A stretch of 64,000 nucleotides of DNA from Celeribacter indicus (GTDB lineage: Bacteria; Pseudomonadota; Alphaproteobacteria; Rhodobacterales; Rhodobacteraceae). The position numbers and the translations under genes were made by a program. Where the stretch lies: assembly GCF_000819565.1 (NCBI RefSeq), contig NZ_CP004393.1, positions 372,001 through 436,000 of the forward strand, given 5' to 3'. Under the pieces are notes generated by a model. That model saw nothing but the letters and a program-made list of their open reading frames with translations, searched no databases and was not told the origin of the DNA. This document shows, piece after piece, positions 9,150 through 17,078 of the stretch (positions within the stretch are counted from its first letter, which is position 1; every line of letters begins with the position of its first letter).

Positions 9150-9377
9150 GATATGCCGGACCATTCCCTCCGGCGCGCGTCCGAACTGTGCGATGCGCTC
9201 CTCAGGCGCCGGGCCCGCGCCCGCGACGCCCGGAAAGGATCGCCGAGGGGGAGGGGTGGGCCAACTTGCTCCCCCTCGCTATTGCCCTTCCCTGCCGCTG
9301 AACACGCTCCTGAAGCGCCTTACCCGCCTCAACACCCTTGTGCATGGCGTTGTGAACGGGCAAAAGGAGTTCCGCGT
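9150..9377. other. Region between LacI operator and tRNA remnant, no gene recognised
   Basis: No protein-like frame with a ribosome site is visible on either strand. The reverse strand has a weakly protein-like stretch (reading KGVEAGKALQERVQRQG) but no start signal or homology that I recognise. It marks the left edge of the accessory patch. Confidence 0.4.
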
Positions 9378-9420
9378 GGTCCCGTGGCTCAACTGGATAG
9401 AGCAGCCTCCTAAGCGGAGG
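9378..9420 (+). pseudogene. Degenerate 5' part of a tRNA-Arg(CCU) copy
   Basis: Repeats the 5' half of the intact tRNA-Arg at 9513-9589: 24 bases (9381-9404, acceptor end, D-arm and base 26) are identical to 9516-9539, and CCTCCTAAG of the anticodon arm recurs. The anticodon stem is shortened, and after about 9420 the sequence has no variable loop, T-arm or acceptor 3' strand, so it cannot fold as a tRNA. It is probably a relic of duplication or element integration at this tRNA gene. Confidence 0.75.
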
Positions 9421-9512
9421 GTCCGGGGCCGAAAGAAGATGGAGAGACATGCGGTTAGGAAAAAGGCAGCCTTGCACGAACCGTGTTCCGAACCGTATGA
9501 AGGTGAAAATTA

Positions 9513-9589
9513 GGCCCCGTGGCTCAACTGGATAGAGCAATCCCCTCCTAAGGGATAGGTTGCAGGTTCAAGTCCTGCCGGGGTCACCA
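9513..9589 (+). tRNA. tRNA-Arg (anticodon CCU), CCA encoded
   Basis: Full cloverleaf: acceptor GGCCCCG/CGGGGTC (one G-T pair), D-stem GCTC/GAGC, anticodon stem ATCCC/GGGAT with loop CTCCTAA giving anticodon CCT (codon AGG), T-arm GCAGG-TTCAAGT-CCTGC, discriminator A and an encoded CCA at 9587-9589. It borders the accessory patch to its right, consistent with use as an integration site. Confidence 0.96.
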
Positions 9590-9741
9590 TCTTCTCCTTG
9601 ATTTTACTCGATATCCTGTGCGCGAACCGTGTTCCTCTGGGCTGCGAACCGTCGCCCAGAAGGTTTGGTGTGCGCCCTTTGTTCCATCTCCCCGTGCGTC
9701 ATGCTATGGCTTGGGCGATTTCCAGCATCAGCGAGTTGCCC

Positions 9742-10460
9742 ATGAAGTACGTCCCGCCGTCCGTCCGAGAAGCCGCGTTCAACTGCCCTAATTGCCGAGC
9801 GTTCTCACATCAGGAGTGGTTTGGGCTCGGGGCGCGGGAACTGCCGAAAGCACAGAGCGCGGTCGTGGCTTGGTCGATGCGCTTTCCTACCAGCAAGAAC
9901 TTGCGCCGACGCTATTCGAACTCAAGCATGGACAGAACAATATTGGCGTTTCCAGCGTTCTCGCAAGTCGTTGCGTTAGCTGCAACAAGATCGCGATTTG
10001 GGTTAACAACTCCATCGCCTACCCCCAAACAGGCGAGGCTCCGGCGGCGAACCCGGACATGCCCGATGACATTCGGCGGGACTATGACGAGGCAAGCACG
10101 ATCCTCGACCAGTCGCCCAGAGGGGCGGCAGCACTTATCCGCCTTGCTATCCAGAAGCTTTGCAAGGAGCTGGGCCAGCCCGGAAAGAACATCAACGACG
10201 ACATTGGCGCCTTGGTGAGGGGCGGTCTCGACCCAAGGGTGCAGCAGGCTCTCGATGCCGTCCGCGTCATCGGGAACAGCGCCGTGCATCCCGGTCAAAT
10301 CGACCTGCGGGACGACCGGGCGACAGCGGAGACGCTCTTTAAGCTCCTCAACCTCATCGTGGACAAGACCATATCCGAGCCCAAGGACGTCGCAGAGGTC
10401 TATGCCTCGCTGTCGGAAGGCGCGGTGAAGGCTATCGAGAAGCGCGACGGCAAGGCATAG
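9742..10460 (+). pseudogene. DUF4145-domain protein, broken by a frameshift
   Basis: Two frames together read as one DUF4145 protein. From the ATG at 9742 the first frame gives MKYVPPSVREAAFNCPNC, the usual N-terminus with the first CxxC. After about 9850-9905 the homologous reading continues one frame away with the second CxxC (SRCVSCNKIAIWV) and the helical DUF4145 core (ALIRLAIQKLCKELG, then IGNSAVHPG), ending at 10460. One missing or extra base explains this. DUF4145 proteins are of uncertain function, often in accessory or defence-like loci, and some have been compared with HEPN proteins. A sequencing error is the alternative to true decay. Confidence 0.75.
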
Positions 10461-10742
10461 GTCCGCACACCTGCTCAGGGAAAACTTGCTGTTGACGCAC
10501 GACCCTGGCGGCCCCATCTTCGGGATAGGTGGGCCAAGCAGAAGCGCGGTCGCTTAATTGCTCCCCTTGAAACGGGGGCTGCCCTTTGGGTGCGAACGGT
10601 GAAGGCCCTCATCGCGGATTACTACGCCGGTCCGCGAGCCGACAAGACCAAGTGTAACCCCGGTTGCGCTGGCTGTCCGCTGTCTGTGCGCCCGCGTGGC
10701 CCGATCCGTCTGTCAGCGTTCCGAATCAAAGGAGCCAAATGG
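10461..10742. other. Gap before the second broken gene
   Basis: An open frame from about 10590 reads into the next gene and contains a cysteine cluster (CNPGCAGCP), but there is no convincing start. A GGAG at 10731-10734 serves the ATG at 10743. Nothing else is recognised. Confidence 0.35.
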
Positions 10743-11119
10743 ATGGCAAGCAACTACTGGCGCAGCGGCGAGGGCCGCATTGTTATCGAAGCAATTGCAC
10801 GCTGGATCCTCGCGGAGCAGCACTGCGGGGGCTCACGGTATGGGACTACATCGACGGATATAGCACCTTGGCGCAGTTGGGCGTCACCGCAGAAAACGCC
10901 GCGAAGACGCTCAAGCCGCAGATGCCCACCGCCCACGAGCACTACAACGAGCATGGCGGCAGCAGCCGTGTCTACCATAGTTGGGAGGAGTGGTTCAGCC
11001 ATCGGCTGCGCAACCGCATCTTCTACTTCTTCCACAAGCACGGTCCCGACCGGGGCACCTACCGTTGTGTTGCCGAATGGCCGTTGGAGGAGCCGCAGCG
11101 CCCGAAGGTTCCTGCCTGA
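10743..11119 (+). pseudogene. Unknown protein gene, apparently frameshifted
   Basis: I do not recognise the family. From the ATG at 10743 (GGAG 8 bases upstream) the frame reads MASNYWRSGEGRIVIEAIARWILAEQ, which looks like real protein, then becomes low-complexity. From about 10830 another frame becomes protein-like (LTVWDYIDGYSTLAQLGV, later WEEWFSHRLRNRIFYFFHKHG) and runs to a stop at 11119. A single indel near 10815-10835 would join them into a protein of about 125 residues. An overlapping ATG at 10739 opens the second frame directly but gives an unconvincing N-terminus. Confidence 0.5.
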
Positions 11120-11341
11120 CACCACCCCGAAAAGGTCACGCCGGGGCCATCCGGCGCAGCCCACAGGGCAAGGCGCTTCCGGCCACCGGGAGCGCCACCC
11201 TCTGGACGGTCGGTTTCGGGGTAGATAAAGCCACTAGTTGTTCTTAGGTGCGGGCATTTCTTGATTAACTGACCCCGTGAATCGCTGCAAGTTCTCGGAA
11301 ACTGAACCGCTCCGGGTTTGCCGGAGGCTGTTTGGTTTAAG

Positions 11342-12241
11342 TTATGCGGCTATGGTCTTAGTTACCAGAGCTGCGTAGAAGTTTGCCTCTGCTTCCGCTG
11401 GTGGGATGTTCCCGATGGGCTCGAGGAGGCGGCGATTGTTGAACCAGTCGACCCATTCCAGAGTGGCGTATTCCACGGCGTCCAGACTGCGCCACGGGCC
11501 ACGGCGGTGGATGACCTCCGCCTTGAAGAGACCATTGATTGTCTCGGCCAAAGCGTTGTCATAGCTGTCACCGACGCTGCCGACCGAGGGTTCGATTCCT
11601 GCCTCGGCCAAGCGTTCGGTGTATTTTATCGCCAGGTATTGCGATCCGCGGTCTGAGTGATGGATCAGTCCCACACCAGGCTGCCGCTGATGAACAGCCT
11701 GTTCCAAAGCGTCGAGAACGAAGCCTGTGTGAGCCGTGCGGCTGACGCGCCACCCAACGATCCGGCGCGCGAACGTGTCGATCACGAATGCCACATAAAC
11801 GAACCCTTGCCAGGTGGCGACATAGGTGAAATCGCTGACCCAGAGCATGTTCGGTGCCGGCACCCGGAATTGCCGGTTTACCTTGTCCATCGGGCACGGC
11901 TGCTTCTTGTCAGGGATCGTCGTTTTATGCGGCTTGCCCCGGATGACGCCCTGCAGGCCCAAATCCTTCATCAACCGGGCTATCGTGCATCGGGCCACAT
12001 CAAATCCTTCCCGCCGCATCTGGCGCCAGACTTTGCGCACGCCATAGACCTTGTAATTCTCATCGAACACGCGCTCGATCTCGGGGCGAAGCTCGTCGTC
12101 GCGCTTGAACCGATCCGAGCGCAGATCAGGGTCGGCCCGTTTGGCCAGATGATCGTAGTATGTGGACGGGGCAATCGGCAGGTGCTTGCAGATCGGCTCG
12201 ACCCCGAGCTCTCCACGATAATCGTCGATAAAGGCGATCAT
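11342..12241 (-). CDS. IS3-family transposase OrfB
   Basis: A 299-residue DDE transposase. The N-terminal HTH_21-type region ([14 protein letters not shown], about residues 65-78) is followed by an rve integrase core with the catalytic residues visible in [23 protein letters not shown] and [15 protein letters not shown] (D, D, E). Its ATG overlaps the orfA stop (ATGA), so it may be made by coupling or by frameshifting as an OrfAB fusion. The frame is intact, so the element may still be active. Confidence 0.94.
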   Translation of the reverse strand: MIAFIDDYRGELGVEPICKHLPIAPSTYYDHLAKRADPDLRSDRFKRDDELRPEIERVFDENYKVYGVRKVWRQMRREGFDVARCTIARLMKDLGLQGVIRGKPHKTTIPDKKQPCPMDKVNRQFRVPAPNMLWVSDFTYVATWQGFVYVAFVIDTFARRIVGWRVSRTAHTGFVLDALEQAVHQRQPGVGLIHHSDRGSQYLAIKYTERLAEAGIEPSVGSVGDSYDNALAETINGLFKAEVIHRRGPWRSLDAVEYATLEWVDWFNNRRLLEPIGNIPPAEAEANFYAALVTKTIAA

Positions 12242-12564
12242 GACTTCGGTCGGCGGTCGAGCTCCGCCATCGCAAAATACGCCGACGCCTTCCGCAGGAT
12301 CTCATTCGCCTGCTTGAGTTCGCGGTTCTCGCGCTCCAGCGCCTTCATCTTCTCGGCCATCTCGGTACTGACCCCAGCACGGTCGCCACGATCAATCTCT
12401 GCCTTTTTGACCCAGTCATTCAGCGTGTTCGTCGAACAGCCTATCTTCGCCGAGATCGATACGATCGCTTGCCAGCGGCTCTCATGCTGACCGGCGTTGT
12501 CCAAAACCATACGAACCGCTCGCTCGCGCACTTCAGGGGAATATTTGTTCGTTGTCTTGCTCAT
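12238..12564 (-). CDS. IS3-family transposase OrfA (HTH protein)
   Basis: A 108-residue protein with the HTH_Tnp_1 helix-turn-helix ([16 protein letters not shown], then [17 protein letters not shown]) that binds the IS ends, and a C-terminal leucine-zipper coiled coil (about residues 66-95, [20 protein letters not shown]) for dimerisation. It precedes orfB with a 4-base overlap. Confidence 0.93.
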   Translation of the reverse strand: MSKTTNKYSPEVRERAVRMVLDNAGQHESRWQAIVSISAKIGCSTNTLNDWVKKAEIDRGDRAGVSTEMAEKMKALERENRELKQANEILRKASAYFAMAELDRRPKS

Positions 12565-12671
12565 GATGCTCCATCCTACTCAAGAGTTGGAGCCTCCGGC
12601 AAACCCGGAGCGGTTCAGATGGTGGGGCTCGGGGGGGTGGGCTGGGAGGCCGCCATATGAAAGGAACTGAC

Positions 12672-13280
12672 ATGTCTCTCGATATGCCGAAGTTCAGCGA
12701 TCTCGATGCGCTCTATGACGACAAGAACGCGAAGGTCGCGACCGCGATGTACGAAAGATCCCGCCCTCTTCGACGAAGAGATGGAGAAGATCTTCAGGAA
12801 CACCTGGGTCTGGGTCGCGCATGACAGCGAGTTTCCCGACAAAGGATCGTTCAAACTGTCGCAGGTCGGCTTTGAGCCGGTGATCGTGGTGCGCGACCGC
12901 AAGGGCAGGATACACTGCATGGTGAACCGCTGCCGCCACCGTGCCGCGACGATTTGCGAGGTGAAAAAGGGCAAGTCCTCGTCCTTCCAGTGCCCCTATC
13001 ACGGCTGGGGCTACGGTCTCGACGACTCCCTGCGCGCGCTGCCTTACCCGGAGCAATACGGCGACGATTTCGACAAGGCCCGGCACGGGCTCCAAAAGCT
13101 GCGGACCGAGTCCTATAACGGTATGGTCTTCGCGACCTTCAGGGAAGATATCGAACCGCTTGAGGATTTCCTCGGCGAGGGGGTGCGCAAATACATCGAC
13201 CTGTTCATGAAACAGGGCGGCGGCTTTCCGGTGAAGGTGCTGGGCGAGCATCAGTTCTCCGTGCCGATGAACTGGAAAGT
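12672..13280 (+). pseudogene. Rieske ring-hydroxylating oxygenase large subunit, frameshifted and truncated
   Basis: Starts at the ATG 12672 (GGAA upstream) as MSLDMPKFSDLDALYDDKNAKV; the frame is broken within about 12747-12760 and homology continues one frame away (DPALFDEEMEKIFRNTWVWV). The Rieske [2Fe-2S] ligands are present (CRHRA and CPYHGWGY). The reading stops being oxygenase-like at PMNWKV, where the family normally continues towards the mononuclear iron site; that catalytic domain is missing because the sequence passes directly into the end of a dctM gene. It cannot encode an active oxygenase. It was probably the dioxygenase of an aromatic degradation cluster. Confidence 0.85.
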
Positions 13281-13568
13281 GAGGGCCTGTCGATGATCAC
13301 CCTGACCGTGCCGATCTTTTATCCGATCGTGGCCGCGCAAGGATTCGATCTGATCTGGTTCGGGATCTATGTCGTGATCGTGACGGAGGTGAGCTATATC
13401 ACCCCGCCGGTGGGGCTGAACGCCTTCGTGTTGAAATCCGTGGTCAAGGATGTGCAACTCGGTGCGATCTTCCGCGGGCTCGTGGCCTTCCTGGCCGTCG
13501 ACGTCCTGCGTGTCGCGCTCATCCTGGCGTTCCCGTTGATTGTCCTTCTCGTTCCCAACATGATGTGA
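13281..13568 (+). pseudogene. 3' remnant of TRAP transporter large permease (dctM)
   Basis: Reads EGLSMITLTVPIFYPIVAAQ, then GIYVVIVTEVSYITPPVGLN and hydrophobic helices to the C-terminus: the last about 95 residues of a DctM/SiaM-type permease, normally over 400 residues. The N-terminal part is missing; the preceding bases belong to a Rieske oxygenase, so this is one side of a deletion junction. TRAP permeases import organic acids with DctP and DctQ partners, neither of which remains here. Confidence 0.85.
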
Positions 13569-13654
13569 CGCGGCAAAAGAGCGGCGGGCCGTCCGGCAGG
13601 AGACCCGCTGCGGCGACCCGTCCGAAATACCTGCCCTTTTCCCCAAAGGCTCTC

Positions 13655-14716
13655 ATGAGAGATTTCACCTACCTGTCCCATACCCGCCGCATCCTGTTCG
13701 CGCCTGGAGCACGCAAGGCCCTGGGCAATGAACTGGATCGGCTGGGCATGACCCATCCGTTGATTGTGACGACAAAGCAACGGGCGAGCTTGGTTGACCA
13801 ACTCTCCGATACGCTCGCGCATCGCGACTGGACCTTGTTCCCCGAAGCGGCCATGCACACGCCTGTCGCCGTGACCGAAGAGGCACTTCGCCGCTTCGAT
13901 GCCTGTGGTGCGGATGGTGTCGTTTCGGTCGGCGGCGGCTCCACCATCGGGCTGGGCAAGGCGCTGGCCGGACGCAGAGGCCTTTCGCACATCAGCCTCC
14001 CGACGACCTATTCCGGCTCGGAAATGACCGATATTCTGGGTGAGACCGAAGGCGGTCGGAAAACCACGCGTCGCGCGCCCGAAATCCGCCCCACGACGGT
14101 GATCTACGATGTCGAACTGACGCTCGGTCTGCCGCTCGGCATTTCGGGCCTGTCGGGGATGAACGCGATGGCTCATGCCATCGAGGCGCTCTATGCGCCG
14201 CATGCGAATCCCGTCACGGATCTCATGGCGCTCGAGGCTATCGGCGTTCTGGCAAAATCGCTGCCCGACCTGGCGGACGCGCTGGACGACGTCGACCTAC
14301 GCGCAGATCTGTTTTACGGCTCCTGGCTCTGCGGGCTTTGCCTGGACGCGGCGGAGATGTCGCTTCATCACAAGATTTGTCACACGCTGGGCGGGAGTTT
14401 CGATCTGCCGCATGCGGAGGCACATGCCGTCATGCTGCCTCATGCGCTGGCCTATAACGCGCCGGCTATCGCGCCGGTCATGGCGCGGCTGGTTCCCCTG
14501 CTTGGCGCCGACCCTGCGCGCGCCCTGTATGACCTGTCCCGGCATCTGGGTGCACCGCAGTCGCTCTCCGACCTCGGCATGCCGGAGGACGGGATCGCGA
14601 AGGTCGCGCAGATGGCGTTGGAAAATCCCTATGCGAATCCCCGACCGCTCGCAGCCGGCCCGCTGACAGAGATGCTGACGCGCGCATGGCGGGGAAACGC
14701 GCCGCTATATAGGTGA
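13655..14716 (+). CDS. Maleylacetate reductase (iron-type alcohol dehydrogenase family)
   Basis: A 353-residue enzyme of the iron-containing alcohol dehydrogenase superfamily, closest to maleylacetate reductases, which reduce maleylacetate to 3-oxoadipate in resorcinol, hydroxyquinol or chlorocatechol breakdown. Visible features are the N-terminus MRDFTYLSHTRRILFAPGA, the nucleotide motif SVGGGSTIGLGKA (about 90-102), LPTTYSGSEMTDILG, SGMNAMAHAIEALY and LHHKICHTLGGSFDLPHAEAHA with the metal-site histidines. The ATG at 13655 has AAAGG upstream and gives the family length; earlier in-frame codons add non-homologous sequence. It appears intact, but its partner genes are decayed. Confidence 0.88.
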   Translation: MRDFTYLSHTRRILFAPGARKALGNELDRLGMTHPLIVTTKQRASLVDQLSDTLAHRDWTLFPEAAMHTPVAVTEEALRRFDACGADGVVSVGGGSTIGLGKALAGRRGLSHISLPTTYSGSEMTDILGETEGGRKTTRRAPEIRPTTVIYDVELTLGLPLGISGLSGMNAMAHAIEALYAPHANPVTDLMALEAIGVLAKSLPDLADALDDVDLRADLFYGSWLCGLCLDAAEMSLHHKICHTLGGSFDLPHAEAHAVMLPHALAYNAPAIAPVMARLVPLLGADPARALYDLSRHLGAPQSLSDLGMPEDGIAKVAQMALENPYANPRPLAAGPLTEMLTRAWRGNAPLYR

Positions 14717-15252
14717 AGCTTCTTGCCCTCCGAAAACACAGAATAATACCATGTAAATAATTGATTCAAAATGAATAAAGTCCAAAATTGAACTTGGGTC
14801 AGGTGCTCCCCACCCGCGGAATTCACCAGCCCGGCCTCCACCCGTTTCCCGCATGTCCTGCAACGTCCACAGGGCCGGCGCGGGCGAATCTGTGCGGCGG
14901 CAGACGGCAGACCTCGGCCTTGTCAATGGGGGCGCTCTATCGGAAATCCATTCGCTCCGGCATCCGGCCCGCCCCATCGCGCGCTGGAAGGATCCCCGAC
15001 AGTCCTCCCGAGGCGCGCCTGAGCGTGTTTCGGCGATCTTTCGGACAGGACCGATGCCAGCGCCGCCCGGTCGCGCGACGGCTGCCGACCCCGCTGCGCG
15101 CCTGCGTCGCGGGCAGTTCAGCGGATTTTTGCCATGAGATATTTCTGCAACAGGTGACGGTTCTCGTTTTGCTTCTTGCACCTGGAGGGGAGGACGCCGC
15201 GGATCGAAGACCTATCTTTCGTCCACCATCACATCTTACAGGAGTGTAAAGA
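14717..15252. other. Intergenic region of 536 bases with an AT-rich block
   Basis: No gene is recognised. Bases about 14735-14793 are strikingly AT-rich (runs such as AAATAATTGATTCAAAATG) in a GC-rich genome and include one GANTC site. The remainder is GC-rich without protein-like frames. The AGGAG at 15239-15243 serves the outer membrane protein gene that follows. The block may be a promoter or the right edge of the accessory patch. Confidence 0.4.
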
Positions 15253-15879
15253 ATGAAACGTTACCTCATCGTCTCAGCCCTGGCCCTCGGCACCGCCGCC
15301 CCCGCTTTCGCCGGCGGCTATTCCGAGCCGGTCATCGAACCCGCACCGGCCCCCGTGGCGGTTGTCGATCCGGGCGTGGACTGGACGGGCTTCTACGCCG
15401 GTCTCCAATACGGCCAGGGCACGGCGTCCCTCGACTTCGACGACGACATCCTTGTTGATGCCGATGACGAAGACGACTTCGACGCCTACGGTCTGCATGC
15501 CGGCTACATGTGGGACTTCGGCCAGTGGGTCGCGGGTGCCGAACTCGACTACAACAAGGCGGATTTCGACGAAGCCGATGAGGCCGATCTCGTGCGCCTC
15601 CGCGGCCGCGCGGGCTACGACCTCGGTCGCTTCCTGCCCTACGTGACCCTCGGCGTGGCGAACATCTCCTCCGATTTCACCGACGTGATCGACGACGATG
15701 CCGACTTCTCCGAAACCGGCGTCACCTATGGTATCGGTGTCGACTACCTCGTCAGCGACCGTTTCTCGGTCGGTCTCGAATACAGCAAGCAGGACTTCGA
15801 CGAGGTGGAAGAGATCGGTGGCGAGAGCATCGACCTCGACGCGGAAATGGTGCAGATCCGCGCCGCTTACCGTTTCTGA
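15253..15879 (+). CDS. Outer membrane beta-barrel protein
   Basis: A 208-residue protein of the porin-family/OmpA-like small beta-barrel type. It has a signal peptide (MKRYLIVSALALGTAAPAFA, cleavage about residue 20), a short proline-rich linker (VIEPAPAPVAVVDPG), then alternating strands starting WTGFYAGLQYGQG and a C-terminal YRF, the terminal phenylalanine used by the outer membrane assembly machinery. It is rich in Asp and Glu in the loops. The AGGAG ribosome site and the strong terminator after it suggest a well-expressed single gene. Ligand or pore function unknown. Confidence 0.88.
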   Translation: MKRYLIVSALALGTAAPAFAGGYSEPVIEPAPAPVAVVDPGVDWTGFYAGLQYGQGTASLDFDDDILVDADDEDDFDAYGLHAGYMWDFGQWVAGAELDYNKADFDEADEADLVRLRGRAGYDLGRFLPYVTLGVANISSDFTDVIDDDADFSETGVTYGIGVDYLVSDRFSVGLEYSKQDFDEVEEIGGESIDLDAEMVQIRAAYRF

Positions 15880-15901
15880 GCGCGTTTCTCCCGCAAAACA
15901 G

Positions 15902-15927
15902 GGGAGCGGCCCGCTGGCCGCTCCCTT
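15902..15927 (+). terminator. Terminator after the outer membrane protein gene
   Basis: Perfect 10-bp stem GGGAGCGGCC / GGCCGCTCCC with a 4-base loop, a short T-run after it, 23 bases past the stop. It lies between convergent genes. Confidence 0.75.
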
Positions 15928-15933
15928 CGCATG

Positions 15934-16632
15934 TCAGATCATCTTGATCACGTCGCGCGGACAGGACAGCATGTAGCCCTTGCGCGCGATATTCTTTACC
16001 AGAAGCTCACTCACCATCTGGTTGCCGAGCGTGTCGCGCAGCCGCTTGATCCGCGTCGCCCCGGCCGCCTCGTCGCAATCCGCCGCCGCGCGTCCCGAGA
16101 TCACCGCCTCGATCTCCGCCCCCGAAAGCACATCGTCGTCGAGCCGCGCCTCCGCGAGCACCGACAGCGTCTCGAGCGCGGCGGGCGTCAGCTTGAATTC
16201 CATGTTGTTGAGATAGACCGTGTTCTCCGCCCGCGAGATCAGCAGCGAGGACACCTCGATACCCCGCTTCTCGATCTCCGACATCCGCCGGTTGAGCGCC
16301 ACGATGGTGATGAGAAAGACGAGCGTCGCGACGAGGAGCGCGCTCGAGAACAGCAGGAGCACGAAGATCACCATGCGGTAGGAGGTGAGCGTCTCCGCGA
16401 AACTCGTCCCGGACTGTGCGAGGATCTCGAGCAGCTTGATCTCCGCCCGCGTAGTCAGATCGTTCTCGACAAAGATCCGTTCGACCCGCGCGTTGAACGC
16501 ATTCGCATCCGGCAGGTTCAGGAACAGCAGGACCGCCGCCAAGAGCAGGATCGCGACCACCGCAATCACGCCGTAGACGACGACTTTCGAAACCTTGCGG
16601 CTGTCAGTATCGGAGAAAATAGTCGCCAGCAC
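15934..16632 (-). CDS. Two-TM membrane protein with C-terminal winged-helix domain
   Basis: A 232-residue protein. A short N-terminus is followed by TM1 (about 18-40, VVVYGVIAVVAILLLAAVLL), a periplasmic-side loop (about 41-83), TM2 (about 86-110, MVIFVLLLFSSALLVATLVF), a linker, and a C-terminal domain (about 148-225) resembling the OmpR/ToxR winged helix: LTPAALETLSVLAEA, then RIKRLRDTLGNQM and KNIARKGYMLSC. That would be a membrane-bound transcription factor with the DNA-binding domain after the membrane segments, the reverse of ToxR/CadC. It starts with GTG at 16632 (AAGGA upstream), overlapping the upstream small secreted gene by 29 bases. Target genes unknown. Confidence 0.7.
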   Translation of the reverse strand: MLATIFSDTDSRKVSKVVVYGVIAVVAILLLAAVLLFLNLPDANAFNARVERIFVENDLTTRAEIKLLEILAQSGTSFAETLTSYRMVIFVLLLFSSALLVATLVFLITIVALNRRMSEIEKRGIEVSSLLISRAENTVYLNNMEFKLTPAALETLSVLAEARLDDDVLSGAEIEAVISGRAAADCDEAAGATRIKRLRDTLGNQMVSELLVKNIARKGYMLSCPRDVIKMI

Positions 16633-16894
16633 GGTCCTTCACCTCGCCCAGTCTGTCCGCGGGGATCATCTCCACGATGGAAAGGAGAATCCAGCCGTCT
16701 CTGGCGAGCCGCCCGGCCAGGACCTTTCCGGCGGCCTCCTTCGAACAATTGCCATCCCCCACCTCGGCCACACCGAAATGGAGCTGGAGCGGATCGTCGC
16801 GCTTGGCCTTGTAGCTCGCATAGCATTCGGCGGAGGCGAAGGCGGGCGCGAGGCAGAGCACGGTCATGAGTGGGAGAAAGCGGCATGTCTTCAT
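16604..16894 (-). CDS. Small secreted protein of unknown function
   Basis: A 96-residue protein starting MKTCRFLPLMTVLCLAPAFASA, a clear signal peptide cleaved near residue 22, then a small domain with two cysteines (AECYASYKA and GDGNCSKEA) that could form a disulfide. I do not recognise the family. It overlaps the following membrane-bound winged-helix gene by 29 bases, so the two are cotranscribed and translationally linked; it could be a periplasmic partner of that regulator, which is inference only. A further upstream ATG at 16930 gives a poorer signal peptide. Confidence 0.65.
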   Translation of the reverse strand: MKTCRFLPLMTVLCLAPAFASAECYASYKAKRDDPLQLHFGVAEVGDGNCSKEAAGKVLAGRLARDGWILLSIVEMIPADRLGEVKDRAGDYFLRY

Positions 16895-17078
16895 GCGCCC
16901 CTGCATGGCGCAGATCGCCCTGCTATTCAATAACAGAGCACAGGGCGCACCGCGCTATCGGATGTCGCCGCGCCGTTATTGAGCGATCGTCGCCGCCTCC
17001 GGCATCACCGTCCCACCCCCTCCCTCACGCCCCGCTCCCGTCACCGGGGCCGGGCAGGGACACTGAAAGGACGGAACG

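Larger units (their letters stand above)
11303..12617 (-). mobile_element. Complete IS3-family insertion sequence
   Basis: A 1315-bp element bounded by 27-bp perfect terminal inverted repeats (11303-11329 and 12591-12617) starting TGAACCGCTCCGGG. It carries orfA and orfB in the usual overlapping arrangement. Each terminal repeat itself contains a small hairpin (CTCCGG/CCGGAG). The bases just outside (AAC on the left, GAT on the right) are not a direct repeat, so no 3-4 bp target duplication is present. I do not assign an IS3 subgroup. Confidence 0.93.

Noticed and set aside
9378..9420. First tRNA-like sequence as a second functional tRNA
   Set aside because: It has no T-arm or 3' acceptor strand and a distorted anticodon stem, so it is recorded as a remnant.
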